The translations under genes were made by a program, and so were the position numbers. DNA of 63,021 nucleotides from Solimonas sp036405815 (lineage in GTDB: Bacteria; Pseudomonadota; Gammaproteobacteria; Nevskiales; Nevskiaceae), in the NCBI GenBank assembly GCA_036405815.1, contig DASWWX010000062.1, positions 1 to 63,021 on the forward strand, written 5' to 3'. The notes below the pieces were generated by a model, which ran no database searches, was not told the origin of the DNA, and saw nothing but the letters and a program-made list of their open reading frames with translations. Shown in pieces: positions 47,457 through 55,300 of the stretch (position 1 is the first letter of the stretch; each line of letters opens with the position of its first letter).

Positions 47457-48386
47457 TCAGGCCGCCACTGCCCGTGCCGCCGGCGAGCTTTCCAGATAAG
47501 CCAACGCCCGCTCGGTCGAGGCTTCGTTGCGCGGGTCGTACCACGGCGACAGGTATGGCAGTTCCGACAGGAACAGCGACAGCGGGTCCGGCAGGTGGCC
47601 AGACCTGGAGACCCGCACCCACTCCTTCCACAGCCAGGGCCGCCAGACGCTGGGACGCTGCGCCTTGAAGCGCGGGTCCTGCTTCATCAGGTGCGCGGCA
47701 CCGTCGGCCCAGATGCCGAATACCGCGAAGAAGGTGATCGCCGACAGGTAGTAGCGCGAGAGGTACCCGCCGCCGAGGTGGCGGTACAGGTCGAAGGCGA
47801 CGCTGCGGTGCTCGATCTCCTCGGCGCCGTGCCAGCGCAGCAGGTCCAGCAAGGTCGCGTCCGCACCGACCTTGTCCCAGCTCTTGTTGTTGAGCACGTA
47901 CTTGCCCAGCACACAGGTCATGTGTTCGACCGCAGCAATCAGGCCGAGCCGGAACACCAGCCACTGACGCTGCGCGAACTTCGGTACTTTGCGGCCGAAC
48001 GGCGCGTCGGCCAGCGCCGTGTTGAACAACCATTCCATGACCTTCAGGTTGCGCTCGGTGTCGATACCGTGCGCATTGAGATACTCGGAAACCGCGCTGT
48101 TGTGCGCGCGTGCGTGCATCGCCTCCTGCCGGATGAAGGCCTGCACGTCCTCGCGCAGCTTGGCGTCGGTCACCAGCGGCAGCGCCTGGTTGTAGAGCCG
48201 GCAGAACCAGAACTCGCCGGCCGGCAGGATCATGTTGATCTCGTTGATGAAGTGGCTCGCGAACGGCTGGCCGGGTATCCACTCCAGCGGCGTCTTTGAC
48301 CAGTCGAAGCTGACCTTGCGCGGCTGCACGGTGTGCTCGGTGGTCGAGGCTTTGTCCTTGGGCGGGAACGGCAGGATGTTGCGCAT
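47457..48386 (-). CDS. PF10118-type ferritin-like di-iron protein (paralogue B)
   Basis: 309 aa. Belongs to the family annotated as metal-dependent hydrolase (PF10118). The sequence shows a complete di-iron four-helix signature: E58, then E88-x2-H91 (QEAMH), then E154, then E190-x2-H193 (EEIEH). That pattern is shared with ferritin-like oxygenases and desaturases, so an O2-dependent reaction is as likely as hydrolysis. A hydrophobic stretch lies near 205-225. Last gene of the operon; paralogue of the first gene at 53515-54402. Confidence 0.82.
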   Translation of the reverse strand: MRNILPFPPKDKASTTEHTVQPRKVSFDWSKTPLEWIPGQPFASHFINEINMILPAGEFWFCRLYNQALPLVTDAKLREDVQAFIRQEAMHARAHNSAVSEYLNAHGIDTERNLKVMEWLFNTALADAPFGRKVPKFAQRQWLVFRLGLIAAVEHMTCVLGKYVLNNKSWDKVGADATLLDLLRWHGAEEIEHRSVAFDLYRHLGGGYLSRYYLSAITFFAVFGIWADGAAHLMKQDPRFKAQRPSVWRPWLWKEWVRVSRSGHLPDPLSLFLSELPYLSPWYDPRNEASTERALAYLESSPAARAVAA

Positions 48387-48421
48387 GGTCGGTTCCTCTC
48401 GAAATCGTTCAGTCGTAACGC

Positions 48422-50152
48422 TCAGGCATCGAGCCGCGCCAGGCGGCGGCCGATGCCGGGCGCTAGACGCGACAGCCAGCGGATGGCGTGCACTTCGGCG
48501 CCGACGCGAACCTCGGCGCGATTCTTCTCCACCGCATCGACGATGGCGCGCGCCACCGCTTCCGGCTTGAGATTGCGTAGCTGGTAGAGCCGCTCGGCGC
48601 GGGCGCGCTTCTTCGCCGCCTCGCCATCGCTGCCGCCGAGCATCGCGGCAGTGCTGACGATGTTGGTGTTGACGACGCCCGGATACACCGCGCTGACGCC
48701 GATGCCCTGCCCGGCCAGTTCCGCACGCAGGCATTCGCTGAGCATCTGCACTGCGGCCTTGGTGGTGTTGTAGGCCGGCGTGATGCGCGTCGGGAAGAAC
48801 GCGAGGCCCGACGACACGTTGACGATGTGGCCGCGCTTGCCGGCGGCGACCATCTGCTTGGCGAACAGCCGCGAGCCGTGAATCACGCCCCACAGGTTCA
48901 CGCGCAGGATGCGTTCCCAGTCGGCGGTCGTCGTCTCCAGCACCGGGCCGGACATGCCGATGCCGGCATTGTTGACGATCACGTCCGGCGCACCCAGCGT
49001 GCGCTCGATCTCGGCCGCCAGCTTTTCCATGGCCTTGGCATCGCCGACGTCCACCGCGTAGGCGATGCTGTGCGTATCGAGCAGACCCGCGAGCTCGGCC
49101 GTGCGCTCGGCGGCGGTACGGTCCAGGTCCACGCAGACCGTGTCGGCGCCCGCCTCGGCATAGGCCAGTACGGTTTCGCGACCGATGCCGGAACCGGCGC
49201 CCGTCACCACCACCAGCTTGCCGCTGTGTGCACGCCGCGCACCGCGCACGCGCGCCCGTTGCAGTGCCGGTGTCTCCGTTCCGGTTTCGACGAAGCGCAC
49301 GAAGGCCGCGACACGCTCGGCGACGAGCTGCGGATGACTGACCGGCAACCAGTGGCCGGCATCGACATCGACACGCCACAGGCGCGGTGCCCACTGCGAC
49401 AGATCGTCGAGCAGTTCCGGCATCACGAAATGGTCGCGCCGCGGCACGATCAGTTGCACCGGCAGATCGGTGCGCCGTTCGCGCGGCCGCAGTACGCGCT
49501 CACGCACATTGGCGCGATACAGGTTGATACCGGCCACGCCGTCCTGGCGCTGCGTGGGATTGGCCTCAGCGCGCACGCCCTCGATCTGCGCCAACAGGGT
49601 GGGCCATAGCCGGTCCAGCCCCAGCTTCCAGGCCGCGGGCACCGACGGCAGGTGAAACATACCGATGTACCAGGAGTGCAGCGCCTGCGCCGCCAGTTCA
49701 CGCTTATGCGTGGTGGAGGCGCTCTTGAGGCGCCGGCGGATCCAATGACCCGCGTGATCCAGGCCCGGTCCGGAAATGCTGGTGTAGGACGCCAACCGCC
49801 CGCGCATGCGCTCGGTGCAGACCGTTTCCCAGGACTGGATCGAGCCCCAGTCGTGCCCGACCAGATGCACCGGCCGGTCCGGGCTCACGGCGTCGGCCAC
49901 CGCCGCGGTATCGGCCACGAGCAGATCGAGATCGTAGTCGGCGACCGCGGTCGGCACCGTCGAGCGGCCTGCGCCGCGCACGTCATAGGCGACGACGTGA
50001 AAGTCGTGCGCCAGCAACGCGGCGGTGGCATCCCAGACCTGGCTGCTGTCCGGATAGCCATGCACCAGTAGCACGGTTGGGCGCGTTGCATCGCCCCACT
50101 CGCGCACGGCGAGCCGGACATCGCCGGACTGCACGTAGCGGATCTCGCTCAT
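48422..50152 (-). CDS. EphD-like fusion: alpha/beta (epoxide) hydrolase + SDR
   Basis: 576 aa from the ATG at 50152 (ATGA overlap with the M24 gene). Residues 1-300 are an alpha/beta hydrolase with HGYP (31-34) and GHDWGS, whose Asp101 replaces Ser as nucleophile as in epoxide hydrolases; the His lies in DAGHWLPVSHP. Residues 305-576 are a short-chain dehydrogenase with TGAGSGIG, NNAG and YNTTK. The same architecture occurs in mycobacterial EphD. The two halves probably act on successive intermediates, one hydrolysing and one oxidising or reducing. Confidence 0.88.
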   Translation of the reverse strand: MSEIRYVQSGDVRLAVREWGDATRPTVLLVHGYPDSSQVWDATAALLAHDFHVVAYDVRGAGRSTVPTAVADYDLDLLVADTAAVADAVSPDRPVHLVGHDWGSIQSWETVCTERMRGRLASYTSISGPGLDHAGHWIRRRLKSASTTHKRELAAQALHSWYIGMFHLPSVPAAWKLGLDRLWPTLLAQIEGVRAEANPTQRQDGVAGINLYRANVRERVLRPRERRTDLPVQLIVPRRDHFVMPELLDDLSQWAPRLWRVDVDAGHWLPVSHPQLVAERVAAFVRFVETGTETPALQRARVRGARRAHSGKLVVVTGAGSGIGRETVLAYAEAGADTVCVDLDRTAAERTAELAGLLDTHSIAYAVDVGDAKAMEKLAAEIERTLGAPDVIVNNAGIGMSGPVLETTTADWERILRVNLWGVIHGSRLFAKQMVAAGKRGHIVNVSSGLAFFPTRITPAYNTTKAAVQMLSECLRAELAGQGIGVSAVYPGVVNTNIVSTAAMLGGSDGEAAKKRARAERLYQLRNLKPEAVARAIVDAVEKNRAEVRVGAEVHAIRWLSRLAPGIGRRLARLDA

Positions 50153-51048
50153 GCCGCCGCCCTCACGATCTCGGCCTGCGGCCACAGGCCGCGCTCGATC
50201 CAGCGCCGCACGTGCGGCACGTCGTCGTCCAGCCAGTACGCGTCATCCTCGGTGACGACCAGCAGTTCCTCGAACTTGGCACCGACACCGCGGAAGCCTA
50301 GATGCGGCTCCACCGCCCAAAGCCCCGGCGTCGGCGCGTGTTCGGAACGCGCACCGCTGCTCCACAGCGGCGACCAGCCCTCGTCGCGGCCCTTGAGCAC
50401 GCCGCGCAGTAGCTCGGTGATGTTGCGCACACCAAAGCGCGCTAGTGAGGGATGCGCGCGGCCGTCGTCGGACAGGGTCTCCACGCGGTGCGCGAGCACC
50501 TCGAACGGATAGGCCTTGTGGCGCGGCTCGTAGCCATGGCGCGCGCATAGACGATCCACCGCGCGGCTGACCTCGGCCAGCGTGTCCCGCGCACGCACTT
50601 TCTCCAGGATCAGCGCGCGGTACTCGCGCAGGTCATCCATCAGCCGGTCGAGCACGCGGTTCTCGCCGAGCACGCCGCAGTAGCCGATGTCGGCGGTGTA
50701 ACCCTTCACGGTCGGCGCGCAGTCGAGGATGTAGGGCATGTCAGCCTGCAACCGGCGCCCAGTCGGATAGAACGCCGGGTTGAAGCCGCCGAGATGCTTG
50801 AAGCCGACAAAACCCTTGAACGCGGTGCGATCGCCAAACCAGGCGAACGGCTCGTGAAAGCAGTCGTCGGCACCGTGATCGCGTAGGAACGTGCGCATGC
50901 GTCGCGCCACCTCGCGCTCGGTCATGCCCTCATGCAATTCCGCGCCGATGGTCTCGGCGCACTGGTACGCCAAACGCTGGGCCGTGCGGAAACCCTCCAG
51001 GGCGTCGGCATTCGGCCGCCAGATGGCGGATGCGGATGCGGGTGTCAT
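50149..51048 (-). CDS. M24-fold metalloenzyme (Xaa-Pro peptidase/creatinase type)
   Basis: 299 aa; ATG at 51048 with AAGGAG upstream. Pita-bread fold core only, without the usual N-terminal creatinase domain. Metal ligands can be assigned to the two Asp of ILDCAPTVKGYTADIGY (11 apart, as in methionine aminopeptidase), and the two Glu in AVEPHLG and KFEELLVVT. A peptidase is unexpected in an oxidative operon, so a non-peptidase hydrolase or lyase role should be considered. Coupled to the EphD-like gene by a 4-bp overlap. Confidence 0.78.
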   Translation of the reverse strand: MTPASASAIWRPNADALEGFRTAQRLAYQCAETIGAELHEGMTEREVARRMRTFLRDHGADDCFHEPFAWFGDRTAFKGFVGFKHLGGFNPAFYPTGRRLQADMPYILDCAPTVKGYTADIGYCGVLGENRVLDRLMDDLREYRALILEKVRARDTLAEVSRAVDRLCARHGYEPRHKAYPFEVLAHRVETLSDDGRAHPSLARFGVRNITELLRGVLKGRDEGWSPLWSSGARSEHAPTPGLWAVEPHLGFRGVGAKFEELLVVTEDDAYWLDDDVPHVRRWIERGLWPQAEIVRAAA

Positions 51049-51107
51049 GTCGTGCTCCTTGGGAACCGCGGCAGCTGCACGCGGCCCGCCTGGGTGGATG
51101 GAAACGC

Positions 51108-51944
51108 TCAGGCCAATGCGCGGCGCGCAGCGGCGCCGATCACGGCCTGGTAGGCCGCCGGCAGCAGGCGCTGCAGGCCATCGGCGGCGCGCGCATCGGG
51201 GCCGATCAGCACGCGGCGCGCGTTGCGACGCACGCCGGCGAGAATCGCCCTGGCCGCGCCCTCGGGTTTGGTGATGAACAGCTTCTCGAAGTCCTGCCGT
51301 GCCCGAGCGCCGTCGGCGACCAGGAAGCCTTCGAGGCTGTCGGAGATACGGCTGGATTTGGCGATGTTGGTCTTGATGCCGCCGGGGTGTACGCAGGTCG
51401 CCGACACGCCGCAGCGCATCAGGTCGAGTTCCTGGCGCAGCGACTCGGTATAGCCGCGCACCGCGAACTTGCTGGCGTTGTAGGTGCTCATGCCCGGCTG
51501 CGCGAACAGACCGAAGATGCTGGAGATGTTGACGATGTGGCCGTCGCCGCTGGCCTTCAGGTGCGGCAGAAAGGCCTTGGTGCCGTAGACCACGCCCCAG
51601 AAGTTGATGCCCATGATCCACCCGAAGTCCTCATAAGAGGTCGCATCGATGGTGGCGCTGTGGGCAACGCCGGCGTTGTTGATGACCAGATTCACACCGC
51701 CCTGCTCACGCACGATCGCGTCGGCCCAGGCGTGGATCTGCTGGCGGTCGGCGACATCGACGCTCGTGGTCATCACACGTCCACCGTAACGGCGCGCTTC
51801 GGCAGCGGTGTGCTTCAAGCCCTGCGCGTCCACATCGGACAGCGCCAGATGACAGCCCTGGCGCGCCAGTTCCAGCGCCAGCGCGCGGCCGATGCCCGAC
51901 GCCGCGCCGGTGATCGCGGCGACCTTGCCTTCAAACGATTTCAT
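51108..51944 (-). CDS. Short-chain dehydrogenase/reductase
   Basis: 278-aa classical SDR: TGAASGIG (12-19) for NAD(P), VINNAG, and the catalytic YNASK. The C-terminal 60 residues resemble lipid-acting SDRs of the mycobacterial type. Likely interconverts an alcohol and a ketone in the operon pathway; substrate unknown. 27 bp after the BVMO gene. Confidence 0.88.
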   Translation of the reverse strand: MKSFEGKVAAITGAASGIGRALALELARQGCHLALSDVDAQGLKHTAAEARRYGGRVMTTSVDVADRQQIHAWADAIVREQGGVNLVINNAGVAHSATIDATSYEDFGWIMGINFWGVVYGTKAFLPHLKASGDGHIVNISSIFGLFAQPGMSTYNASKFAVRGYTESLRQELDLMRCGVSATCVHPGGIKTNIAKSSRISDSLEGFLVADGARARQDFEKLFITKPEGAARAILAGVRRNARRVLIGPDARAADGLQRLLPAAYQAVIGAAARRALA

Positions 51945-51971
51945 GCGGCTCCCCTTATTGATTGCTCGGAC

Positions 51972-53498
51972 TCAGGCATCGACGGCGGCGACGGCAGCGG
52001 CTCGCCGCGCGGCCAACGGTTTCAGGCGATAGGCCGCCGGATCGAAGACCTTGGTCAGCCGCCGGAACTGCCAGGTGAAGCCGGGCCACAGCGTGACGTT
52101 GCGGCCGCTGACCGGATGCAGGTACCAGCTCTTGCAGCCGCCGGTGCTCCACACCGTGCGCTGCGAGCGCGATTCCATATCGGCGTTGTAGTCGGCCTGC
52201 GCCTGCGGGCTGACCTCGACGCTCTGCAGGCGCCAGTCCTGCATCGTGCGCAACGCGTCCATCACGTAGGCGACCTGCGACTCGATCATGTAGACCATCG
52301 AGTTGTGGCCGAGGCCGGTGTTCGGACCCATCAGGAAGAACAGGTTCGGGAAACCGGCGACCGACGCGCCCTTATAGGCCTCCGGCCCGCGCGGCCAGGC
52401 ATCGAGCAGATCGCGCCCTTCACGGCCGAAGACGACGCCGCGCGGTAGCGGATCGGTGGCCTGGAAGCCCGTACCGAAGATGATCGCGTCAACCTTGCGC
52501 TCCACACCGTCCTGGCTGACGACGCTGTGCGCGCGCACTTCGCGGATGCCGTGGGTGATGACATCGACGTTGTTCTGCGCCAGCGCCGGATAGTAGTCGT
52601 TGGAGATCAGCACGCGCTTGCAGCCGATCATGTAGTCCGGCGTCACCTTGCGGCGCAGTTCCCGGCTCTTGATCTGGCGGCGGATGTGGGACAGCGCCCA
52701 CCGCTTGGCCAGCACCATCAGACGCGGATTGACGGCAAAGCCGACGGCGCGCGCTTCATGCTGCCAGTAGATCGCATTGCGCAGCGTGCGTTGCGCGGCC
52801 GGCGTCAGCTTGAACAGCAGGCGCTCGGCGGCGCTGATCGCGCGATCCGGCTTGGCAATGATCCACGGCGGCGTGCGCTGATAGAGATCGAGTTGCGCTA
52901 CCTGCTTCTGGATCTGCGGCACGAACTGGATCGCCGAGGCCCCGGTGCCGATCACGGCGACGCGCTTGCCGCGCAGGTCGTAGTCGTGGTTCCACTGCTG
53001 CGAATGGAACACCGCACCCTCGAAGCGTTCGAGCCCTTCGACCTCCGGAATCGACGGCGTCGACAGGCCGCCCATGCCGGACACCACCACCTGCGCCGTG
53101 TAGCGCTGGCCGCCGCGCGTGGCGATGTGCCACAGCGCCGCATGCTCGTCCCAGCGCAACTCCGTCAGCTCGGTGTTGAAGCGCACGTGCGGCAGCACGC
53201 CGTACTTTCGCGCGCAGCGTTCGAGATAGGCCTTGATCTCCGGCTGCGGCGAGAACATGCGCGACCAATCCGGATTCGGCTCGAAGGAATAGGAGTACAG
53301 ATGCGAAGGCACATCGCAGGCGCAGCCCGGATAGTGGTTGACGCGCCAGGTGCCGCCAACGCCAGATTCCTTCTCGAAGACGACGAAGTCGTCGACACCC
53401 TCGCGCTTGAGCTGGATCGCCATGCCCAGGCCCGAGAACCCGGTACCGATGATCGCGACGCGGTGATGCGGCACCGCCGGCTGCTTGCTACCGTCCAT
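51972..53498 (-). CDS. Baeyer-Villiger-type flavin monooxygenase
   Basis: 508 aa. FAD motif IIGTGFSGLG (16-25), the BVMO fingerprint FEGAVFHSQQW (159-169, FxGxxxHxxxW), and a second dinucleotide motif VIGTGASAIQ (about 185) for NADPH. This family inserts oxygen next to a ketone to give an ester or lactone, or oxidises heteroatoms. At 508 aa it belongs with the shorter group that includes EthA/MymA-like enzymes. Second gene of the operon, 16 bp after the first di-iron gene. Confidence 0.9.
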   Translation of the reverse strand: MDGSKQPAVPHHRVAIIGTGFSGLGMAIQLKREGVDDFVVFEKESGVGGTWRVNHYPGCACDVPSHLYSYSFEPNPDWSRMFSPQPEIKAYLERCARKYGVLPHVRFNTELTELRWDEHAALWHIATRGGQRYTAQVVVSGMGGLSTPSIPEVEGLERFEGAVFHSQQWNHDYDLRGKRVAVIGTGASAIQFVPQIQKQVAQLDLYQRTPPWIIAKPDRAISAAERLLFKLTPAAQRTLRNAIYWQHEARAVGFAVNPRLMVLAKRWALSHIRRQIKSRELRRKVTPDYMIGCKRVLISNDYYPALAQNNVDVITHGIREVRAHSVVSQDGVERKVDAIIFGTGFQATDPLPRGVVFGREGRDLLDAWPRGPEAYKGASVAGFPNLFFLMGPNTGLGHNSMVYMIESQVAYVMDALRTMQDWRLQSVEVSPQAQADYNADMESRSQRTVWSTGGCKSWYLHPVSGRNVTLWPGFTWQFRRLTKVFDPAAYRLKPLAARRAAAVAAVDA

Positions 53499-53514
53499 GT
53501 GCGTGCTCCTCGGC

Positions 53515-54402
53515 TCAGGCCGCCTTGAGGCCGTCGACCAGCTCGTCGACCTGCGACAGATAGGCGCGGTTGTCGTGATCCCACGGATGGAAGTCGCGGC
53601 GGAAGTAATCCGCCCACGGCCGCACCAGGCGCGTAAGGAAACCCTGCTCGGTGAAGGTGTAGCGCACGAAGCGCCGCCAGCCGCGCACGTCGGTCAGGCG
53701 CCCTTCGGACTGCAGTACGCGCAGATAGAACGGCACCGCGATCGCCCAGAAGATCGCGGTGGCCGCCACCAGGCCAGTGGCGCGCTCCAGATAGGCGCCG
53801 TTGCCGCGACCGCGCACCGCCTCCCAGACATCGTAGGCAACCGCCTTGTGCTCGGTTTCTTCCAGCGCGTGCCAGCGCCATAGTGCGGCGAAGCGCGGAT
53901 CGGCCTTTTCGAGCAGGCTCGGATCACGCAGCAGGCCGTCGGCCATGATCGCGGTGAAATGCTCCAGCGCGATCGTCGCCGACAGGCGCATGCGCGGCGG
54001 CGCCTTGTCCTGCAACAGCTTCAGGAAGCGCGCGACGAAACGTTCCATGCTCTGGGTCGCCGGCACCGCCGCAAACATGGCCTCGTTGTATTCCTGATGC
54101 TCGCGGCCGTGCATCGCTTCCTGGCCGATGAAGGCGGTGACCGCCTTCTGCAGCTCCGGATCGGTGATGCGATCGCGGTACTGGCGCACCGCGTCGATGA
54201 AAAAGCGCTCGCCAACCGGGAAGAACAGCGACAACGTGTTCATGAAATGCGCGATGTGGACGCCGTCCTGGCCCTGCCAGTCCGCAATACGTTCGGCCGG
54301 CAGGCGGAACTTCAGATCGCGGCGGATCGGCATCGGGGCAGGCTTCGACTTGGCGTTGGCGGTCACGGTGCTGGCGGTCATGGCGGGCCTCTTGGGGGTC
54401 AT
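53515..54402 (-). CDS. PF10118-type ferritin-like di-iron protein (paralogue A)
   Basis: 295 aa; first gene of the operon. As in paralogue B, the full ligand set is present: E65, E95-x2-H98 (QEAMH), E147 (LEHFT) and E182-x2-H185 (ETEH). Helix spacing (29 and 34 residues) is that of ferritin-like di-iron enzymes. A hydrophobic segment near 210-230 could attach it to the membrane. Start at ATG 54402; ATG at 54381 also fits. Its promoter overlaps the TetR operator. Confidence 0.82.
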   Translation of the reverse strand: MTPKRPAMTASTVTANAKSKPAPMPIRRDLKFRLPAERIADWQGQDGVHIAHFMNTLSLFFPVGERFFIDAVRQYRDRITDPELQKAVTAFIGQEAMHGREHQEYNEAMFAAVPATQSMERFVARFLKLLQDKAPPRMRLSATIALEHFTAIMADGLLRDPSLLEKADPRFAALWRWHALEETEHKAVAYDVWEAVRGRGNGAYLERATGLVAATAIFWAIAVPFYLRVLQSEGRLTDVRGWRRFVRYTFTEQGFLTRLVRPWADYFRRDFHPWDHDNRAYLSQVDELVDGLKAA

Positions 54403-54412
54403 GGGGACGAGG

Positions 54413-54463
54413 TGTACACTCGTCTACATCCGCAATGTAGACAGCCGTCTACAGCGATGTCAA
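54413..54463. promoter_or_regulatory. Operator and promoter between the operon and tetR
   Basis: Four half-sites lie in 41 bp: TGTACAC (54413), GTCTACA (54422), TGTAGAC (54436) and GTCTACA (54447). The middle pair forms a perfect 8+8 palindrome around 5 nt, and the right pair a 7+7 palindrome around 4 nt. On the minus strand a consensus -35 TTGACA (54463-54458) and a -10 TACATT (54439-54434), 18 nt apart, drive the operon, so the sites cover the -10 and spacer. This is the geometry expected for repression by the divergent TetR protein. Confidence 0.72.
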
Positions 54464-54508
54464 CGCCGACTGCACCATCAATCGATGTAATGATTTCAAC
54501 AGACTGAA

Positions 54509-55255
54509 ATGGCTAAGGATTTGTTCGATGAACGGGGTGCGGACGGCGGCGGGCGCGGCATCGGTGGCCGCCAGAAGCTCATCGCGGCCGCCCTGCAACT
54601 GGCCTCCACCACCCGCAGCCTGGCCTCGCTGGGTCTGCGCGAGGTGACCCGATACGCCGGCTTGAATCCCAATACGTTCTATCGCCATTTCAAGAACTTC
54701 GATGAACTTGGCCTGGCGGCGATCGAACAGCTCGGCGGCGAGCTGCGGCGCGGCCTGCGTGAACGTCGGCGGCGTCCGGCCCGCAGCCGCAAGCCGGCCG
54801 CCAAGGCCGCGAAGACGAAAGCGCCGGACCCGCTGGCGATGCTGGCGGACGGCGAGAAGATCGTCGCCGAGTCGGTCACGCTGGTGCTGGATTTCGTCAC
54901 CGAACACCGCGCCGCCTATGTGGTCGGCATCCGCGAACTGCATGGCACCTCGCCGGCGATGCGCGCGGCGCTGACGCGGCTGCTGGACGAGATCGCCGCG
55001 GACATGGCCGAGGACGTCGAGTTTCTGTTGCCGCTGCCGGGCCTCACGCCGCAGGCGCGACTGGACATCTCGCGCGTCGTCATCCGACAGATGACATTCT
55101 TCTCGATGGATTACCTGGAGCACCCGAACCAGCGCGAGGCGATCCGCACGCAGGCCGAGCGCTTCGTGATGAGACTGTTCATCGGCGAGATTGCGCTGAG
55201 CGCGCCGGAGCTGCTGGTCGAAGCTGCTCGTCGCGGCCTGCCCGCCCCTCGCTGA
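54509..55255 (+). CDS. TetR-family regulator, FabR/DesT-like
   Basis: 248 aa. Helix-turn-helix SLASLGLREVTRYAGLNPNTFYRHF (given here as SLASLGLREV, then YAGLNPNTFYRHF) at about 38-61, followed by KNFDELGL, a signature close to the FabR/DesT group that senses acyl-CoA saturation. A basic linker (RRRRPARSRKPAAKAAK, about 85-102) separates it from the ligand domain. It probably represses the divergent di-iron/BVMO operon and itself, responding to an acyl-CoA or similar lipid. The ligand is inference. Confidence 0.85.
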   Translation: MAKDLFDERGADGGGRGIGGRQKLIAAALQLASTTRSLASLGLREVTRYAGLNPNTFYRHFKNFDELGLAAIEQLGGELRRGLRERRRRPARSRKPAAKAAKTKAPDPLAMLADGEKIVAESVTLVLDFVTEHRAAYVVGIRELHGTSPAMRAALTRLLDEIAADMAEDVEFLLPLPGLTPQARLDISRVVIRQMTFFSMDYLEHPNQREAIRTQAERFVMRLFIGEIALSAPELLVEAARRGLPAPR

Positions 55256-55264
55256 CGCGGTTAC

Positions 55265-55298
55265 CCGGCGCGGTATCGGCGCACCGCACGCGCGCCGG
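55265..55298. other. Inverted repeat at a convergent junction
   Basis: 8-bp inverted repeat (ccggcgcg at 55265-55272, cgcgccgg at 55291-55298) with an 18-nt spacer between the tetR stop and the end of the convergent operon. No T-tract; possible weak bidirectional terminator. Confidence 0.35.
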
Positions 55299-55300
55299 CC

